Shown one piece after another: positions 17,598 through 27,162 of a DNA stretch of 64,000 nucleotides. The translations under genes and the position numbers were made by a program. The stretch comes from Candidatus Rokuibacteriota bacterium (lineage in GTDB: Bacteria; Methylomirabilota; Methylomirabilia; Rokubacteriales; CSP1-6), in contig QHRU01000075.1 in NCBI GenBank assembly GCA_003220225.1, forward strand, positions 1-64,000, in the 5' to 3' direction. Below the pieces are notes generated by a model, which was not told the DNA's origin, made no database searches, and worked only from the letters and a program-made list of their open reading frames with translations. Position 1 is the stretch's first letter. Each line of letters begins with the position of its first letter.

Positions 17598-18878
17598 CTA
17601 GCGCCGCACGACCCGCCGCGCCTTCAGCTCGAAGCGCGGCAGGCTGCGCGGCGGCGCCTGGCTCACTTGCAGCCGGAGGCCGAGCCCGGCGCGCAGCGCC
17701 TCCTGCAGCGCCGCGCACACGCCCGCGCCGTCGCCCGCGCCGACTTCCACGAGGATGCGGGCCTCGTCCAGCTCGCCCGCGCGGAAGACCTCGACCTGGA
17801 ACTCCTCGACGGCCGCGAAGCGCCGCACGATGTCCTCGACGGCGGACGGAAAGACGTTCACGCCGCGCAGGATCAGCATGTCGTCGAGGCGGCCGAGGAT
17901 GCCGCCCTCGAGCCGCCGGAACGTCCGGCCGCACGCGCACGGGGCGTCGGCGAGGCGCACGCGGTCGCCGGTGCGGTAGCGGATCACCGGCGAGCCGAGG
18001 CGCCCGAGGTTCGTCAGCACCAGCTCGCCCTCGCGTGCCGGCGCGCCCGTCGTCGGATCCAGCACCTCGGCGATGAACTCCGACTCGTTGACGTGCAGGC
18101 CGGCCTGCGTCGCGCACTCGTAGCCGTAGGCGCCCATCTCCGTCATGCCCGCGTGGTCGAAGGCGCGCGCCCCCCAGTGCGCCTCGATGCGCGCGCGCAC
18201 GGCGGGAATGCCGGCCCCTGGCTCCCCGGCGTGCACGGTCGCGCGCACCGGCAGCGCGGCGATGTCGATGCCGCGCTCGCGGCCCGTCTCGGCGAGGTGG
18301 AGCGCGTAGGAGGGCGTGCACACGAGCGCGGTGGCACCGAGCGCCTGCATAGCCGCCAGCCGCGCCGGCGAGTCCGCGCCGCCGCCGGGAATGGCCAGCG
18401 CGCCCAGCGCCCGCGCGCCCTCGAAGCCCGCCCAGAAGCCGATGAAGAGCCCGAACGAGAACGGGAAGTAGATGCGATCAGCCGGCCCGAGCCCGGCGCC
18501 GGCGAGCACGAACCGCCAGCAGTGCGTCCACCAGTCCCACGAGGCCTGCGTGTCGAGCCAGCGCAACGGCGCGCCGGTGCTGCCCGAGGTCTGGTGCACA
18601 CGCACGTAGCGCTCGAGCGGATAGGTGAGGTTGCTGCCGAACGGCGGGTGCGCGACCTGGTCCTCGACGACGTCGCTCTTGCGCGAGAGCGGCAGGCGCT
18701 GGAAGTCGTCCCAGGTCTTCAGATCGCCGGGCGCGCTGACGCCGGCGCGCGCCCACGCCGCGCGCCAGAACGCGTTGCCCGGCGCGGCGTAGATCGCGTC
18801 GAGCAGCGCGCGGAGGCGGCGCCACTGGTGCTCGCGCAGGCGCGCGGGGTCCAGCGTCTCGAGCGCCCGGTCGAACAC
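17598..18878 (-). CDS. PaaK-like phenylacetate-CoA ligase family protein (AMP-forming)
   Basis: This 426-residue adenylating enzyme has the P-loop-like motif QTSGSTGAPLRW (about 96-107), DHAGMTEMGAYGYEC, RYRTGDRVRLADAPCACGRTFRRL and the C-terminal DDMLILRGVNVFPSAVEDIV. This is the phenylacetate/aryl-CoA ligase layout and length. The acid substrate is unknown; an aromatic acid would fit the neighbouring benzoate genes. GTG 18878 abuts the MtfA-like stop with no gap, so the two are coupled in the operon that starts with the benzoate-type ligase. Confidence 0.85.
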   Translation of the reverse strand: MFDRALETLDPARLREHQWRRLRALLDAIYAAPGNAFWRAAWARAGVSAPGDLKTWDDFQRLPLSRKSDVVEDQVAHPPFGSNLTYPLERYVRVHQTSGSTGAPLRWLDTQASWDWWTHCWRFVLAGAGLGPADRIYFPFSFGLFIGFWAGFEGARALGALAIPGGGADSPARLAAMQALGATALVCTPSYALHLAETGRERGIDIAALPVRATVHAGEPGAGIPAVRARIEAHWGARAFDHAGMTEMGAYGYECATQAGLHVNESEFIAEVLDPTTGAPAREGELVLTNLGRLGSPVIRYRTGDRVRLADAPCACGRTFRRLEGGILGRLDDMLILRGVNVFPSAVEDIVRRFAAVEEFQVEVFRAGELDEARILVEVGAGDGAGVCAALQEALRAGLGLRLQVSQAPPRSLPRFELKARRVVRR

Positions 18879-19700
18879 TCAGGGCCTCCCGGCCGGATCC
18901 TGGTTGAGATATTCGCGGAGGGCGTCGTACAGCTCGCCGTGCCGCGCGCGCAGGCGCCGCGGGTCCTTGAAGAACGACTCGACGGCGACGGCGAATAGCT
19001 CGACCTCGTTCGTTCGGGCGTACTCATCCAGCGCCGACTCGCCTCGCCGCGCCCGCACCAGCTCGCGCTCGATCAGGCGCTGCCACCGTCGGCGCGCCGG
19101 AAGCCCGAGCCCTCGCGGCACCCCGTCGAACTGTCCGTCCTCGAAGTCCACCACGTGCGCGAATTCGTGCAGTCCGACGTGAAAGGGCTCCTCGCGCCGG
19201 AAGCTCGACACGAGCGCCGGCCGGCTGAGCACGAGGGCGTTACGCGGCACCACCATGCCCGCGAACTCCGGGTGCGACGTGCAGCGAAAATCCTCGTCGA
19301 AGGGCTTCGGGTAGATCAGGATCTCGGGCAGGTCGGAGTACTCCCACGACGGTCGGCCGAAGACGAGCATCACCGCGCTGCTCGCCACCAGCACGCGCAC
19401 GTCGTCGGTCACCGTGGTGTTGACGCCGGTGATCTCCGCGTCGTCGATGAACACCGCGACGTCGCGCTCGAAGCGCGCCCGGTCCTCGGGCGACAGCACC
19501 ATGTAATACCGCACGTACCGCTCCAGCGCCCGCCGCCACGGCTCCGGGAACTCCCGGGCGGCGACGCGCCGCCGGCGCAGCGAGCGCCGCAGCAGCACCC
19601 AGCCGACGCCGGCACCGACCAGCGGCGCGAGCGCGACCGGCGCCACCGGGGGCGCTCCGATCTCCCACAGCAGGCTGAACGCCACCACGGCCGCCGCCAC
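18879..19700 (-). CDS. mtfA: MtfA-like zinc peptidase (M90 family)
   Basis: This protein of about 273 residues has an N-terminal hydrophobic segment and a metallopeptidase core: HVGLHEFAHVVDFEDG with the HExxH zinc motif (around residue 190), plus FRCTSHPEFAGMVVP. MtfA in enterobacteria binds the regulator Mlc and has aminopeptidase activity; whether that applies here is unknown. The start is uncertain because the frame stays open without ATG back to the ligase stop; GTG 19700 is the first standard start. The N-terminal span suggests membrane attachment, which is unusual for the soluble E. coli protein. Confidence 0.82.
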   Translation of the reverse strand: MAAAVVAFSLLWEIGAPPVAPVALAPLVGAGVGWVLLRRSLRRRRVAAREFPEPWRRALERYVRYYMVLSPEDRARFERDVAVFIDDAEITGVNTTVTDDVRVLVASSAVMLVFGRPSWEYSDLPEILIYPKPFDEDFRCTSHPEFAGMVVPRNALVLSRPALVSSFRREEPFHVGLHEFAHVVDFEDGQFDGVPRGLGLPARRRWQRLIERELVRARRGESALDEYARTNEVELFAVAVESFFKDPRRLRARHGELYDALREYLNQDPAGRP

Positions 19701-19744
19701 GGCGACGGCCGCCGCCAGTAACCCGTCGACACGGTTCCACGTGA

Positions 19745-21295
19745 TCAGGCGCGCAGCTTGAAGCGCTGGATCTTGCCGGTGGCCGTCTTCGGCAGCTCGG
19801 CGACGAACTCGACCCAGCGCGGATATTTGTAGGGCGCGATCTTGTCCTTCACGAAGGCCTTCAGCTCGTCGGCGAGGCCCGTGCCGGCGCGCGCCGGCTC
19901 CTTGAGGACGACGAAAGCCTTGGGCTTCACGAGCCGGTCGGTGTCCTCGTGGCCCACCACGGCCGCCTCGAGGACGGCCGGATGCTTGATCAGCGTCGCC
20001 TCGACCTCCACGGGCGAGACCCAGATGCCGCCGACCTTGAGCATGTCGTCGGCACGGCCCGCGAACCAGAAGAAGCCGTCGGCGTCCTGCCAGTACTTGT
20101 CGCCCGTCTGGATCCACGAGCCGTAGAGCGCCTCCTTCGTCTTCTCGTGCTTGTTCCAGTAGTAGGCCATCGTCGAGTCGCCCTTGACGCGCAGGTTGCC
20201 GATGTCACCTTGCTCGACGGGCCGGCCCTCGTCGTCCACGACGATCGCCTCGTACCCCGGCACCGGCAGCCCCGTGGAGCCGGGCCGCGATCGGCCGGGA
20301 CGGTTCGACAGGAAGATGTGCAGGATCTCGGTCGTCCCGATGCCGTCGATGACTTCCACGCCGAAGCGCTCGCGCCAGCGGTTGTAGAGCTCCTCTGGCA
20401 GCGCCTCGCCCGCCGAGACGCAGAGACGCAGGGAGGAGACGTCCCAGCGCTTCTCCGGCTCTTTCAGCGCGAGCATGGCCGCGTAGAGCGTCGGCACGCC
20501 GAAGAAGATCGTCGGCCGGTAGCGCGCGATGACCTCGAACACGCCGTCGGGCGTCGGCCGGTGCGGGTAGAGCACGCTCTGCGCCCCCGCGCCCATCGGG
20601 AAGTACCCGGCGTTGCCGAGCCCGTAGGCGAAGAAGAGCTTGGCCGCGGAGAACACCTTGTCGTCGGGGCGCAGCTTCAGTACTTGCGCGGCATACGTCT
20701 CGTAGCAGACGACCATGTCGTGGTGCAGGTGCACGGCGCCCTTGGGAAAGCCGGTGGACCCGGAGGAGTAGAGCCAGAACGCCGGATCGTCTTTCGAGGT
20801 CTCGGCCGCGGTCAGCGACGCCGACGCCTTGGCGATGCGGTCCTCGTACGACAGGTACGATCCGGGCTTGCCGCCGGCCACGAGCACGTGACGCAGGTGC
20901 GGCGCCTGTCCCAGCACCGGCCCCGCCTCGGCCAGCAGCGGCGCCGAGATCACCGCCGCCTTCGCGCGGCTGTCGCGCAGGAAGTAGAGATAGTCGGCGC
21001 CGCGCATGAGCGTGTTGACGGGAATCGGGATCGCGCCGATCTTGATCGCTCCCCAGAAGGCGCCGAGGAACTCGGGCGCGTCCAGGCAGAGGACGAGCAC
21101 CCGGTCCTCCATCTGCACGCCCAGCTCGCGCAGCGCGTTGCCGCTTCGGTTGGCGAGGTCCTGCACGTCGGCGTACGTGAGGATGCGGTCTTCGTAGTGG
21201 AACGCGGGCGCGGCGCCCCGGCCGTCGGCGACGTTGCGATCGACGAACCAGGTCGCGACGTTGAACTGCGCGGGCAGCGTTTCCCACGTGCTCAT
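19745..21295 (-). CDS. Benzoate-CoA ligase family protein
   Basis: This 516-residue AMP-forming ligase activates an aryl acid to its CoA thioester. Visible motifs are the P-loop LYSSGSTGFPKGAVHLHHD (about 180-198), the acyl-binding VIDGIGTTEILHIFLSN, YWQDADGFFWFAGRADDMLKVGG and the C-terminal lysine motif LPKTATGKIQRFKLR. The GIGTTE...HIFLSN pattern is characteristic of benzoate and hydroxybenzoate CoA ligases. ATG 21295 follows GGAGG. Lying beside hcr and box genes, it most likely makes benzoyl-CoA or 4-hydroxybenzoyl-CoA, feeding that pathway. Specificity cannot be settled from sequence. Confidence 0.9.
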   Translation of the reverse strand: MSTWETLPAQFNVATWFVDRNVADGRGAAPAFHYEDRILTYADVQDLANRSGNALRELGVQMEDRVLVLCLDAPEFLGAFWGAIKIGAIPIPVNTLMRGADYLYFLRDSRAKAAVISAPLLAEAGPVLGQAPHLRHVLVAGGKPGSYLSYEDRIAKASASLTAAETSKDDPAFWLYSSGSTGFPKGAVHLHHDMVVCYETYAAQVLKLRPDDKVFSAAKLFFAYGLGNAGYFPMGAGAQSVLYPHRPTPDGVFEVIARYRPTIFFGVPTLYAAMLALKEPEKRWDVSSLRLCVSAGEALPEELYNRWRERFGVEVIDGIGTTEILHIFLSNRPGRSRPGSTGLPVPGYEAIVVDDEGRPVEQGDIGNLRVKGDSTMAYYWNKHEKTKEALYGSWIQTGDKYWQDADGFFWFAGRADDMLKVGGIWVSPVEVEATLIKHPAVLEAAVVGHEDTDRLVKPKAFVVLKEPARAGTGLADELKAFVKDKIAPYKYPRWVEFVAELPKTATGKIQRFKLRA

Positions 21296-21368
21296 GCGAC
21301 GGCCCCTCCCGACCTCCGCCCTCTCAGTGGCACCAGCCTTGCTATCTGTCCCTCCGAGGAGGTGCGGT

Positions 21369-21770
21369 ATGAAATTCTTACACGCCGCTCTGCTGGGTGC
21401 GGCCCTGATCGCCGCGCCCGTCGCCGACGTGCTGGCCCAGGGCTCGTCTTCGTCCTCGAGCTTGCCGTCCGCTCCTGCGACGAAGGATCCGTCCCCAGCG
21501 CCCGCCCCCGGCACCAGCGCGTCCGGCACGATCACCACGCCCGGAGGCAGCGTGTCCGGCACCGTGAGCACCGATCGCTCGAGCTCCACCACCACGAAGA
21601 GCGACGACGGCGCCTCGGCGCTGCCGCGCTCCACGGTGGTCGAGCGCACGACCATCTTCGGGCTGTCCCCGACGGCGGCCGTGCTCATCGCCGCCGCGCT
21701 GCTGCTGGTCGTGATCCTCGCCATCGTGGCGATGACCCGCAGCAACGACACCTACATCGGACGACTATAG
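21369..21770 (+). CDS. Small exported Ser/Thr-rich protein with a C-terminal membrane span
   Basis: The product has 133 residues and no recognised family. A Sec signal peptide (KFLHAALLGAALIAAPVADVLAQ) is followed by a Ser/Thr/Pro/Gly-rich stretch (about 25-95). A C-terminal hydrophobic helix (AAVLIAAALLLVVILAIVAM) and a short polar tail follow. A near-perfect GAGGAGGTG precedes ATG 21369, so translation is well supported. It is divergent from the CoA ligase and converges on ridA, whose open frame ends right at its stop. It may be a cell-envelope anchor. Confidence 0.8.
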   Translation: MKFLHAALLGAALIAAPVADVLAQGSSSSSSLPSAPATKDPSPAPAPGTSASGTITTPGGSVSGTVSTDRSSSTTTKSDDGASALPRSTVVERTTIFGLSPTAAVLIAAALLLVVILAIVAMTRSNDTYIGRL

Positions 21771-22361
21771 AGATGGGGGGCCCCGAGATGGCCCCCCATA
21801 CCCCCCAACGTTCGGAGCGCCCCGGCAAAGCCGGGTCGCTCCTCTAAACCCCCCAACGTTCGGAGCGCCCCGGCAAAGCCGGGTCGCTCCTCTAACCCCC
21901 CCCCCGCGTTCGGAGCGCCCCGGGGTACCCGGGGCGCTCCTCTGTGTCACTCCCAGACCTTCGCACAGACCTTCGCAGCGCCGCTCCACCTCCACCCGCA
22001 GCTCCGGCCGCACCAGCCCGCTCACCACCAGCAACGTGTTCGGCGGATAGACGCCCGAGGGGAAATACTCGGGGAACGCCTCCTGGCGGGCCTTCATGAA
22101 GCCCGGGATGTCGTCGGCGCTCACGAGAAACGTCTGGAGCCGCACGACGTCGGCCATCGTGCAGCCGGCCGCCTCGACGATCGCGCGCACGTTCTCGAAC
22201 GCCTGCCGCGTCTGGCTGCCGACGTCGGGACCGGCGACGCCCTGCGGCCCGATCCCCACCTGCCCGGCCACGGTCACCAGATCGCCGCCGGAGGCGACCA
22301 TGCCGTGCGAGTACATCCCGAGCGGCGGGGGAAACCCCCTGGGCGTGATCGTCCTGGCCAC
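21765..22361 (-). CDS. RidA-family (YjgF/YER057c) protein with a repeat-encoded tail
   Basis: Residues 1 to about 138 are a normal RidA-family domain (VTVAGQVGIGPQG, NVRAIVEAAGCTMADVVRLQTFLV, PPNTLLVVSGLVRPELRVEVE, with the conserved Arg). RidA proteins deaminate reactive enamines or imines; members beside aromatic operons can serve other roles. The frame then runs on for about 58 residues through the hairpin repeats, producing GATRLCRGAPNVGG twice. GTG 22361 follows GGAGG and lies nine nt after boxB, so it is the last gene of the hcr-box operon. The tail is seen in the frame; whether it is made or tolerated is unknown. Confidence 0.85.
   Translation of the reverse strand: MARTITPRGFPPPLGMYSHGMVASGGDLVTVAGQVGIGPQGVAGPDVGSQTRQAFENVRAIVEAAGCTMADVVRLQTFLVSADDIPGFMKARQEAFPEYFPSGVYPPNTLLVVSGLVRPELRVEVERRCEGLCEGLGVTQRSAPGTPGRSERGGGVRGATRLCRGAPNVGGFRGATRLCRGAPNVGGYGGPSRGPPSL
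21773..21799. repeat. Hairpin element, copy 1 (GGCC-CCGAGAT-GGCC type)
   Basis: A perfect 10-bp stem (ATGGGGGGCC at 21773-21782 with its complement at 21790-21799) closes a 7-nt loop, CCGAGAT. The same design with loop CCGAAAT is at 26045-26065, and a looser form at 32272-32302. It sits between convergent genes and could act as a bidirectional terminator. Confidence 0.7.
21801..21942. repeat. Three tandem palindromic repeats, about 48-bp period
   Basis: Copies at 21801-21846 and 21849-21894 are identical. A third, diverged copy lies at about 21896-21942. Each holds a hairpin: GGAGCGCCCCGGC, then AAA, then GCCGGGTCGCTCC, with one mismatch in the stem. Copy 3 has changed on both sides of its stem together, to CCCCGGGGTACCCGGGGCGCT, so base pairing is kept. 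They lie in frame at the end of ridA and between convergent genes. Confidence 0.85.
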
Positions 22362-22370
22362 GGGCGCCTC

Positions 22371-23788
<1,418 letters not shown>

Positions 23789-23789
<1 letters not shown>

Positions 23790-25483
23790 CACACTCTCCT
23801 GCGGTCGAAGTCGCTCCGCTCGCCGGTGCCGTACACCTGGAGCGCGCCCTTCGGGCCGACCGCGTTCGGCCGCTGGAAGATCCAGTTCTGCCAGGCGGAG
23901 AGGCGGCCGAAGATCTTGGTCTCCAGCGTCTCCGGACCGCCGAAGCGCAGCGAGGCCTCCATCCCGGTCAGCGCGTCGGGCGAGAACGCGGCGCGCGCCT
24001 CCAGCGCCTGCCGCACCTCGTCCTCCCAGTCGATGTCGTCGGGCGTGAACGTGACGAGCCCGGCCGCGGCCGCGGTGCCGGCGTCGAGGTCCTGGCCCAC
24101 GCGGCCCTTGAGATCGTCGACGCGGCCGGGCTCCTTGAGGAAGCGGGCGGCCAGCCGCGAGAGCCCGTTGATCATCGGGTAGGCGCCGAAGTTGGCCGCG
24201 GTCAGCCGCACCGTGGCGGGCGGCGTCGGCTCGCCGGGCCGGGTTCCGTCGAGCATATAGGACCGGTCGGCGGCCAGCGCCAGCTCCAGCAGCGTGCCGG
24301 CGAAGCACGAGCCCGGCTCGATCAGCGCGAACACCGAGCGCGAGGAAACCTCGAGGCGCTTGAACACGCGCTTGAGGTAGAGGCGCACCTCACGCAGAAA
24401 CCAGTCGCTCGGGTGGCCGAGCAGGAGCCGGTCGTACGCCTCCATGGTGTCGGCAACGCCCTCGGTCTTGAGCACCCAGACTCCGATCGCCTCTTCGTTG
24501 CTTCTCAGATGCAGGATGAGATCGTCCAGCTCGCGGGCGATGGCGAGCGGCCAGAACTCGTCGCCCTGCGCGACGGCCGCCGCCGGGCTCGCGGGCGGCG
24601 CCGCCACGGGGCCGAGGATGGTGATCTCCGCGAGCCCGCGACGGCGATCCACCTTGGCGGTGACGTGGTCGTAGCCGACGAGGCCGTTCTGCTGCTGGTG
24701 ATCGTCAGCGATGGTGCGCCGAAGGAGGCGCAGGGTGACCCCGCGCGCGTCACGCGGCCGGTCGGTCTTCGCCGCCAGCTCGCGCGCCCGCTGGGTCACG
24801 GTTTCGGCGAGCCGCGAGCGCGGCACGACCTCGTCCACGAGGCTCCACTCGACCGCGCGCTTGCCCTTGACGCCTTCCTCGGTCGTGCAGAAGAAGTCGG
24901 CGCGGTCGCGGCGGACTTTCCGCTTGTCCACCAACCGGGTGAGGCCGCCCGTGCCCGGAAGCACGGCGAGCAGCGGCACCTCGGGCAGCGACACGGCCGT
25001 GTTGCCGTCGTCGGCCATCACGATCCACTCGGTGGCCAGCGCCAATTCGTAGCCGCCGCCGGCGCACGCGCCGTTGACCGCGGTCAGCCAGACCTGCCGG
25101 GACTCCGCGGAGGCTTCCTCCATGGCGTTGCGCGTCTCGTTGGTGAACTTGCAGAAGTTCACCTTGAAGCCGTGGCTGGACTGGCCGAGCATGCGGATGT
25201 TGGCGCCCGCGCAGAAGACGCGCTCCTTGCCGGAGGTCAGGAGGACCGCGCCCACCTCCGGGTGCTCGAAGCGCAGCCGCTGGAGCGCGTCGTACAGCTC
25301 GATGTCCACGCCGAGGTCGTAGGAGTTGAGCTTCAGCTCGTAGCCGGGTCGCAGGCCGCCGTCCTCCTGCACGTCCATCGTGAGCGTCGCCACCGGCCCG
25401 TCGAAGGCGAGCCTCCAGTGCGTGTAGCGTGCGGGCTCGGTGCGGAAGTCCACCGCGGGCTGGTTCGTCGTCGTCTCAGCCAT
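23789..25483 (-). CDS. boxC: 2,3-epoxybenzoyl-CoA dihydrolase BoxC
   Basis: This 564-residue protein of the crotonase superfamily opens and hydrolyses the epoxide ring to 3,4-dehydroadipyl-CoA semialdehyde and formate. The N-terminal crotonase-like half shows GKERVFCAGANIRML and AVNGACAGGGYELALATEW; the second half has FALIEPGSCFAGTLLELALAADR. BoxC is a double-length crotonase and the length agrees. It begins three nt after the XRE regulator stop and overlaps boxB. The semialdehyde dehydrogenase BoxD is not present here. Confidence 0.95.
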
Positions 25484-25486
25484 GGT

Positions 25487-26035
25487 CTATCCCAGGATGA
25501 CCCAGAGGACCCGGGCCTTCTTCGTTCCGAGGTTTTCCCAGCCGTGAGGCGCGCCGCCGTCGAGCAGCGCGCTGTCGCCGCTCTCCAGCGTCTGCCGGTC
25601 GCCGTTGTAGTGCAGCGCCACCGAGCCGTCCAGCACGTAGAAGAGCTTCATCTGGCCGGGCTTGATGACGACGCTCTCCGTCGTCACGCCCTTGCTGCGC
25701 GCGTCGAGCGTTGCAACGACCGCGCGGATCTTGCCCTCGAAGAGCCCCGCGCCCAGCACGCTCCAGCGCTCCGAGGTGCCGTCGAAGGAGACGACCGCGT
25801 AGTCCTTCTTGCGGCTCACCTGGATGCGGCGCGCGGGCTGGCCGTCGAAGAGCGTCGCGATCGGCACGCCGAGGGCGGCCGCGATGCGGCCCAGCGTGTG
25901 CAGCGACGGCGTGAGCCGGCCCGACTCGATCTGCGACACCATGCTCGGGGTGAGGTCGGCCTTCTCCGCCAGCTGCCGTTGCTGCAGGTCGCGCTCGAGC
26001 CGCAGCGACTTGATCCGCTCGCCCAACGACGTCAT
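25487..26035 (-). CDS. XRE-family regulator with C-terminal cupin
   Basis: This 182-residue DNA-binding protein has an XRE helix-turn-helix at about 5-60 (GERIKSLRLERDLQQRQLAE, TPSMVSQIESGRLTPSL). A cupin ligand-binding domain spans about 110-180 (KPGQMKLFYVLDGSVALHYNG, PHGWENLG). Known Box-pathway regulators (BoxR/BzdR) pair an XRE domain with a shikimate-kinase-like domain, so this is a different architecture at the same locus. ATG 26035 overlaps the hcrB stop (ATGA). Being inside the operon, it probably regulates hcr-box transcription, perhaps sensing an aromatic acid or CoA ester. Confidence 0.88.
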   Translation of the reverse strand: MTSLGERIKSLRLERDLQQRQLAEKADLTPSMVSQIESGRLTPSLHTLGRIAAALGVPIATLFDGQPARRIQVSRKKDYAVVSFDGTSERWSVLGAGLFEGKIRAVVATLDARSKGVTTESVVIKPGQMKLFYVLDGSVALHYNGDRQTLESGDSALLDGGAPHGWENLGTKKARVLWVILG

Positions 26036-27162
26036 GTTGAAGGTGGGGGCCCCGAAATGGCCCCCTGATTGTTCAAGCGAGGGGGGCTACTCCCCCCTCG
26101 AACTCCCCCGGCCAACGCTCGGGGCTCCCCGGGGAACCCGGGCCGCCCCTCGAAACCGTCAAAGGACGAAGGTCCGGCGTCCAGGCCGGCCAGCCGCGCC
26201 AGCGCGCGCGCGACGTACACGCGCACGAGGCGCTTGCGGTACGGATGCGTGAAGTCCGTGTTGTCGAGCGGCTTCGCCGGCCCCGCGGCCGCCTCGGCCG
26301 CGCGCGTGATGCTCTCGGACGTCAGCCGTTGCCCGACAAGAGCCGTGGACGCCGCCGCCGCCTCGCGCGGCGTGGACGCGACGGCGCCCAGCACCACGCG
26401 TGCCTCGCGGACGACTTCGCCCTCGCGGCGCACCGCGACCGCCACCCCGAGCACCGGGAAGTCGAACGAGCCGCGGCGCCGCAATTTCAGATACACCGAA
26501 TCCCAGCCGTCGGCCGCCGGCAGCGCGAGCTCGGTGAGGATCTCGTCGGGCCGCTTGGCGAGATAGGCGATCCCGTCGTCCTGGTAGAGCGCGGACACGG
26601 GCAGCGTGCGCTCGCCCGCCGGTCCCGCCAGCCGCGCCGTGGCCCCGAGCGCCCACAGCACGGGCGCGGTGTCCGACGAGGACACCGCCCAGCAGCGCGA
26701 GCTGCCCGGCGCGACCAGACAGATGTCGCCGTCCTTCTTCATGCAGAAGCCGACGGCCTTCCGCCACTCGTAGGACTGGTTGTACCAGTTGCAGCGGGTG
26801 TCGACGCAGACGTTGCCGCCGAGGGTGGCGGCGTTGCGCAGCTGTGGGGACGACACGAGCCCGGCGGCGGTTGCGAGGGCCGGATAGCGGCGCGCGACCT
26901 CGGGATGCGCGGCCACCGCGCTGAGGGTCGTCGCGGCGCCGATGGTCAGCCCCGCCCGTCCGTCGCCGCTCACGCCGGACAACTCACGAATCCCGCGAAG
27001 TCCCACCAGGGCCTTGGGCTCGAACTGGCCGCGCTTCATGTTCGGGAAGAGATCGGTGCCGCCGGCGACGAGCATGGCGTCGGCGCCGCGATCGGCGAGG
27101 TACTTCACGGCGTCGCCGACGGTCCGCGGCGCCAGGTATTCGAACGCGGGCAGGCGGATCAT
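26032..27162 (-). CDS. hcrB: 4-hydroxybenzoyl-CoA reductase beta (FAD, 4Fe-4S) subunit-like
   Basis: This 376-residue FAD subunit of a xanthine-oxidase-family enzyme has the FAD motif LVAGGTDLFPNM (about 31-42) and the second motif TLGGNV (113-118). It also carries a cysteine loop absent from ordinary CoxM-type subunits: Cys at 124, 140, 148 and 157. Spacings of 16, 8 and 9 match the [4Fe-4S] ligands known in 4-hydroxybenzoyl-CoA reductase beta. The normal fold ends near residue 327; the last ~50 residues are encoded by the hairpin repeats at 26045-26100. ATG 27162 overlaps the hcrA stop, and its own stop overlaps the regulator start (ATGA both times). Confidence 0.85.
   Translation of the reverse strand: MIRLPAFEYLAPRTVGDAVKYLADRGADAMLVAGGTDLFPNMKRGQFEPKALVGLRGIRELSGVSGDGRAGLTIGAATTLSAVAAHPEVARRYPALATAAGLVSSPQLRNAATLGGNVCVDTRCNWYNQSYEWRKAVGFCMKKDGDICLVAPGSSRCWAVSSSDTAPVLWALGATARLAGPAGERTLPVSALYQDDGIAYLAKRPDEILTELALPAADGWDSVYLKLRRRGSFDFPVLGVAVAVRREGEVVREARVVLGAVASTPREAAAASTALVGQRLTSESITRAAEAAAGPAKPLDNTDFTHPYRKRLVRVYVARALARLAGLDAGPSSFDGFEGRPGFPGEPRALAGGVRGGSSPPRLNNQGAISGPPPST
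26045..26100. repeat. Hairpin element copy 2 plus a second GC hairpin, inside the hcrB 3' end
   Basis: Hairpin A pairs GGGGGCC (26045-26051) with GGCCCCC (26059-26065) across loop CCGAAAT, the same design as 21773-21799. Hairpin B pairs CGAGGGGGG (26078-26086) with CCCCCCTCG (26092-26100) across CTACT. Both sit between the hcrB core and the regulator, yet stay in frame with hcrB. They could stabilise upstream mRNA or reduce read-through into boxCB. Confidence 0.75.

Noticed and set aside
21801-21942. CRISPR array
   Set aside because: Only three copies, strongly palindromic throughout, no unique spacers of constant length and no cas genes.
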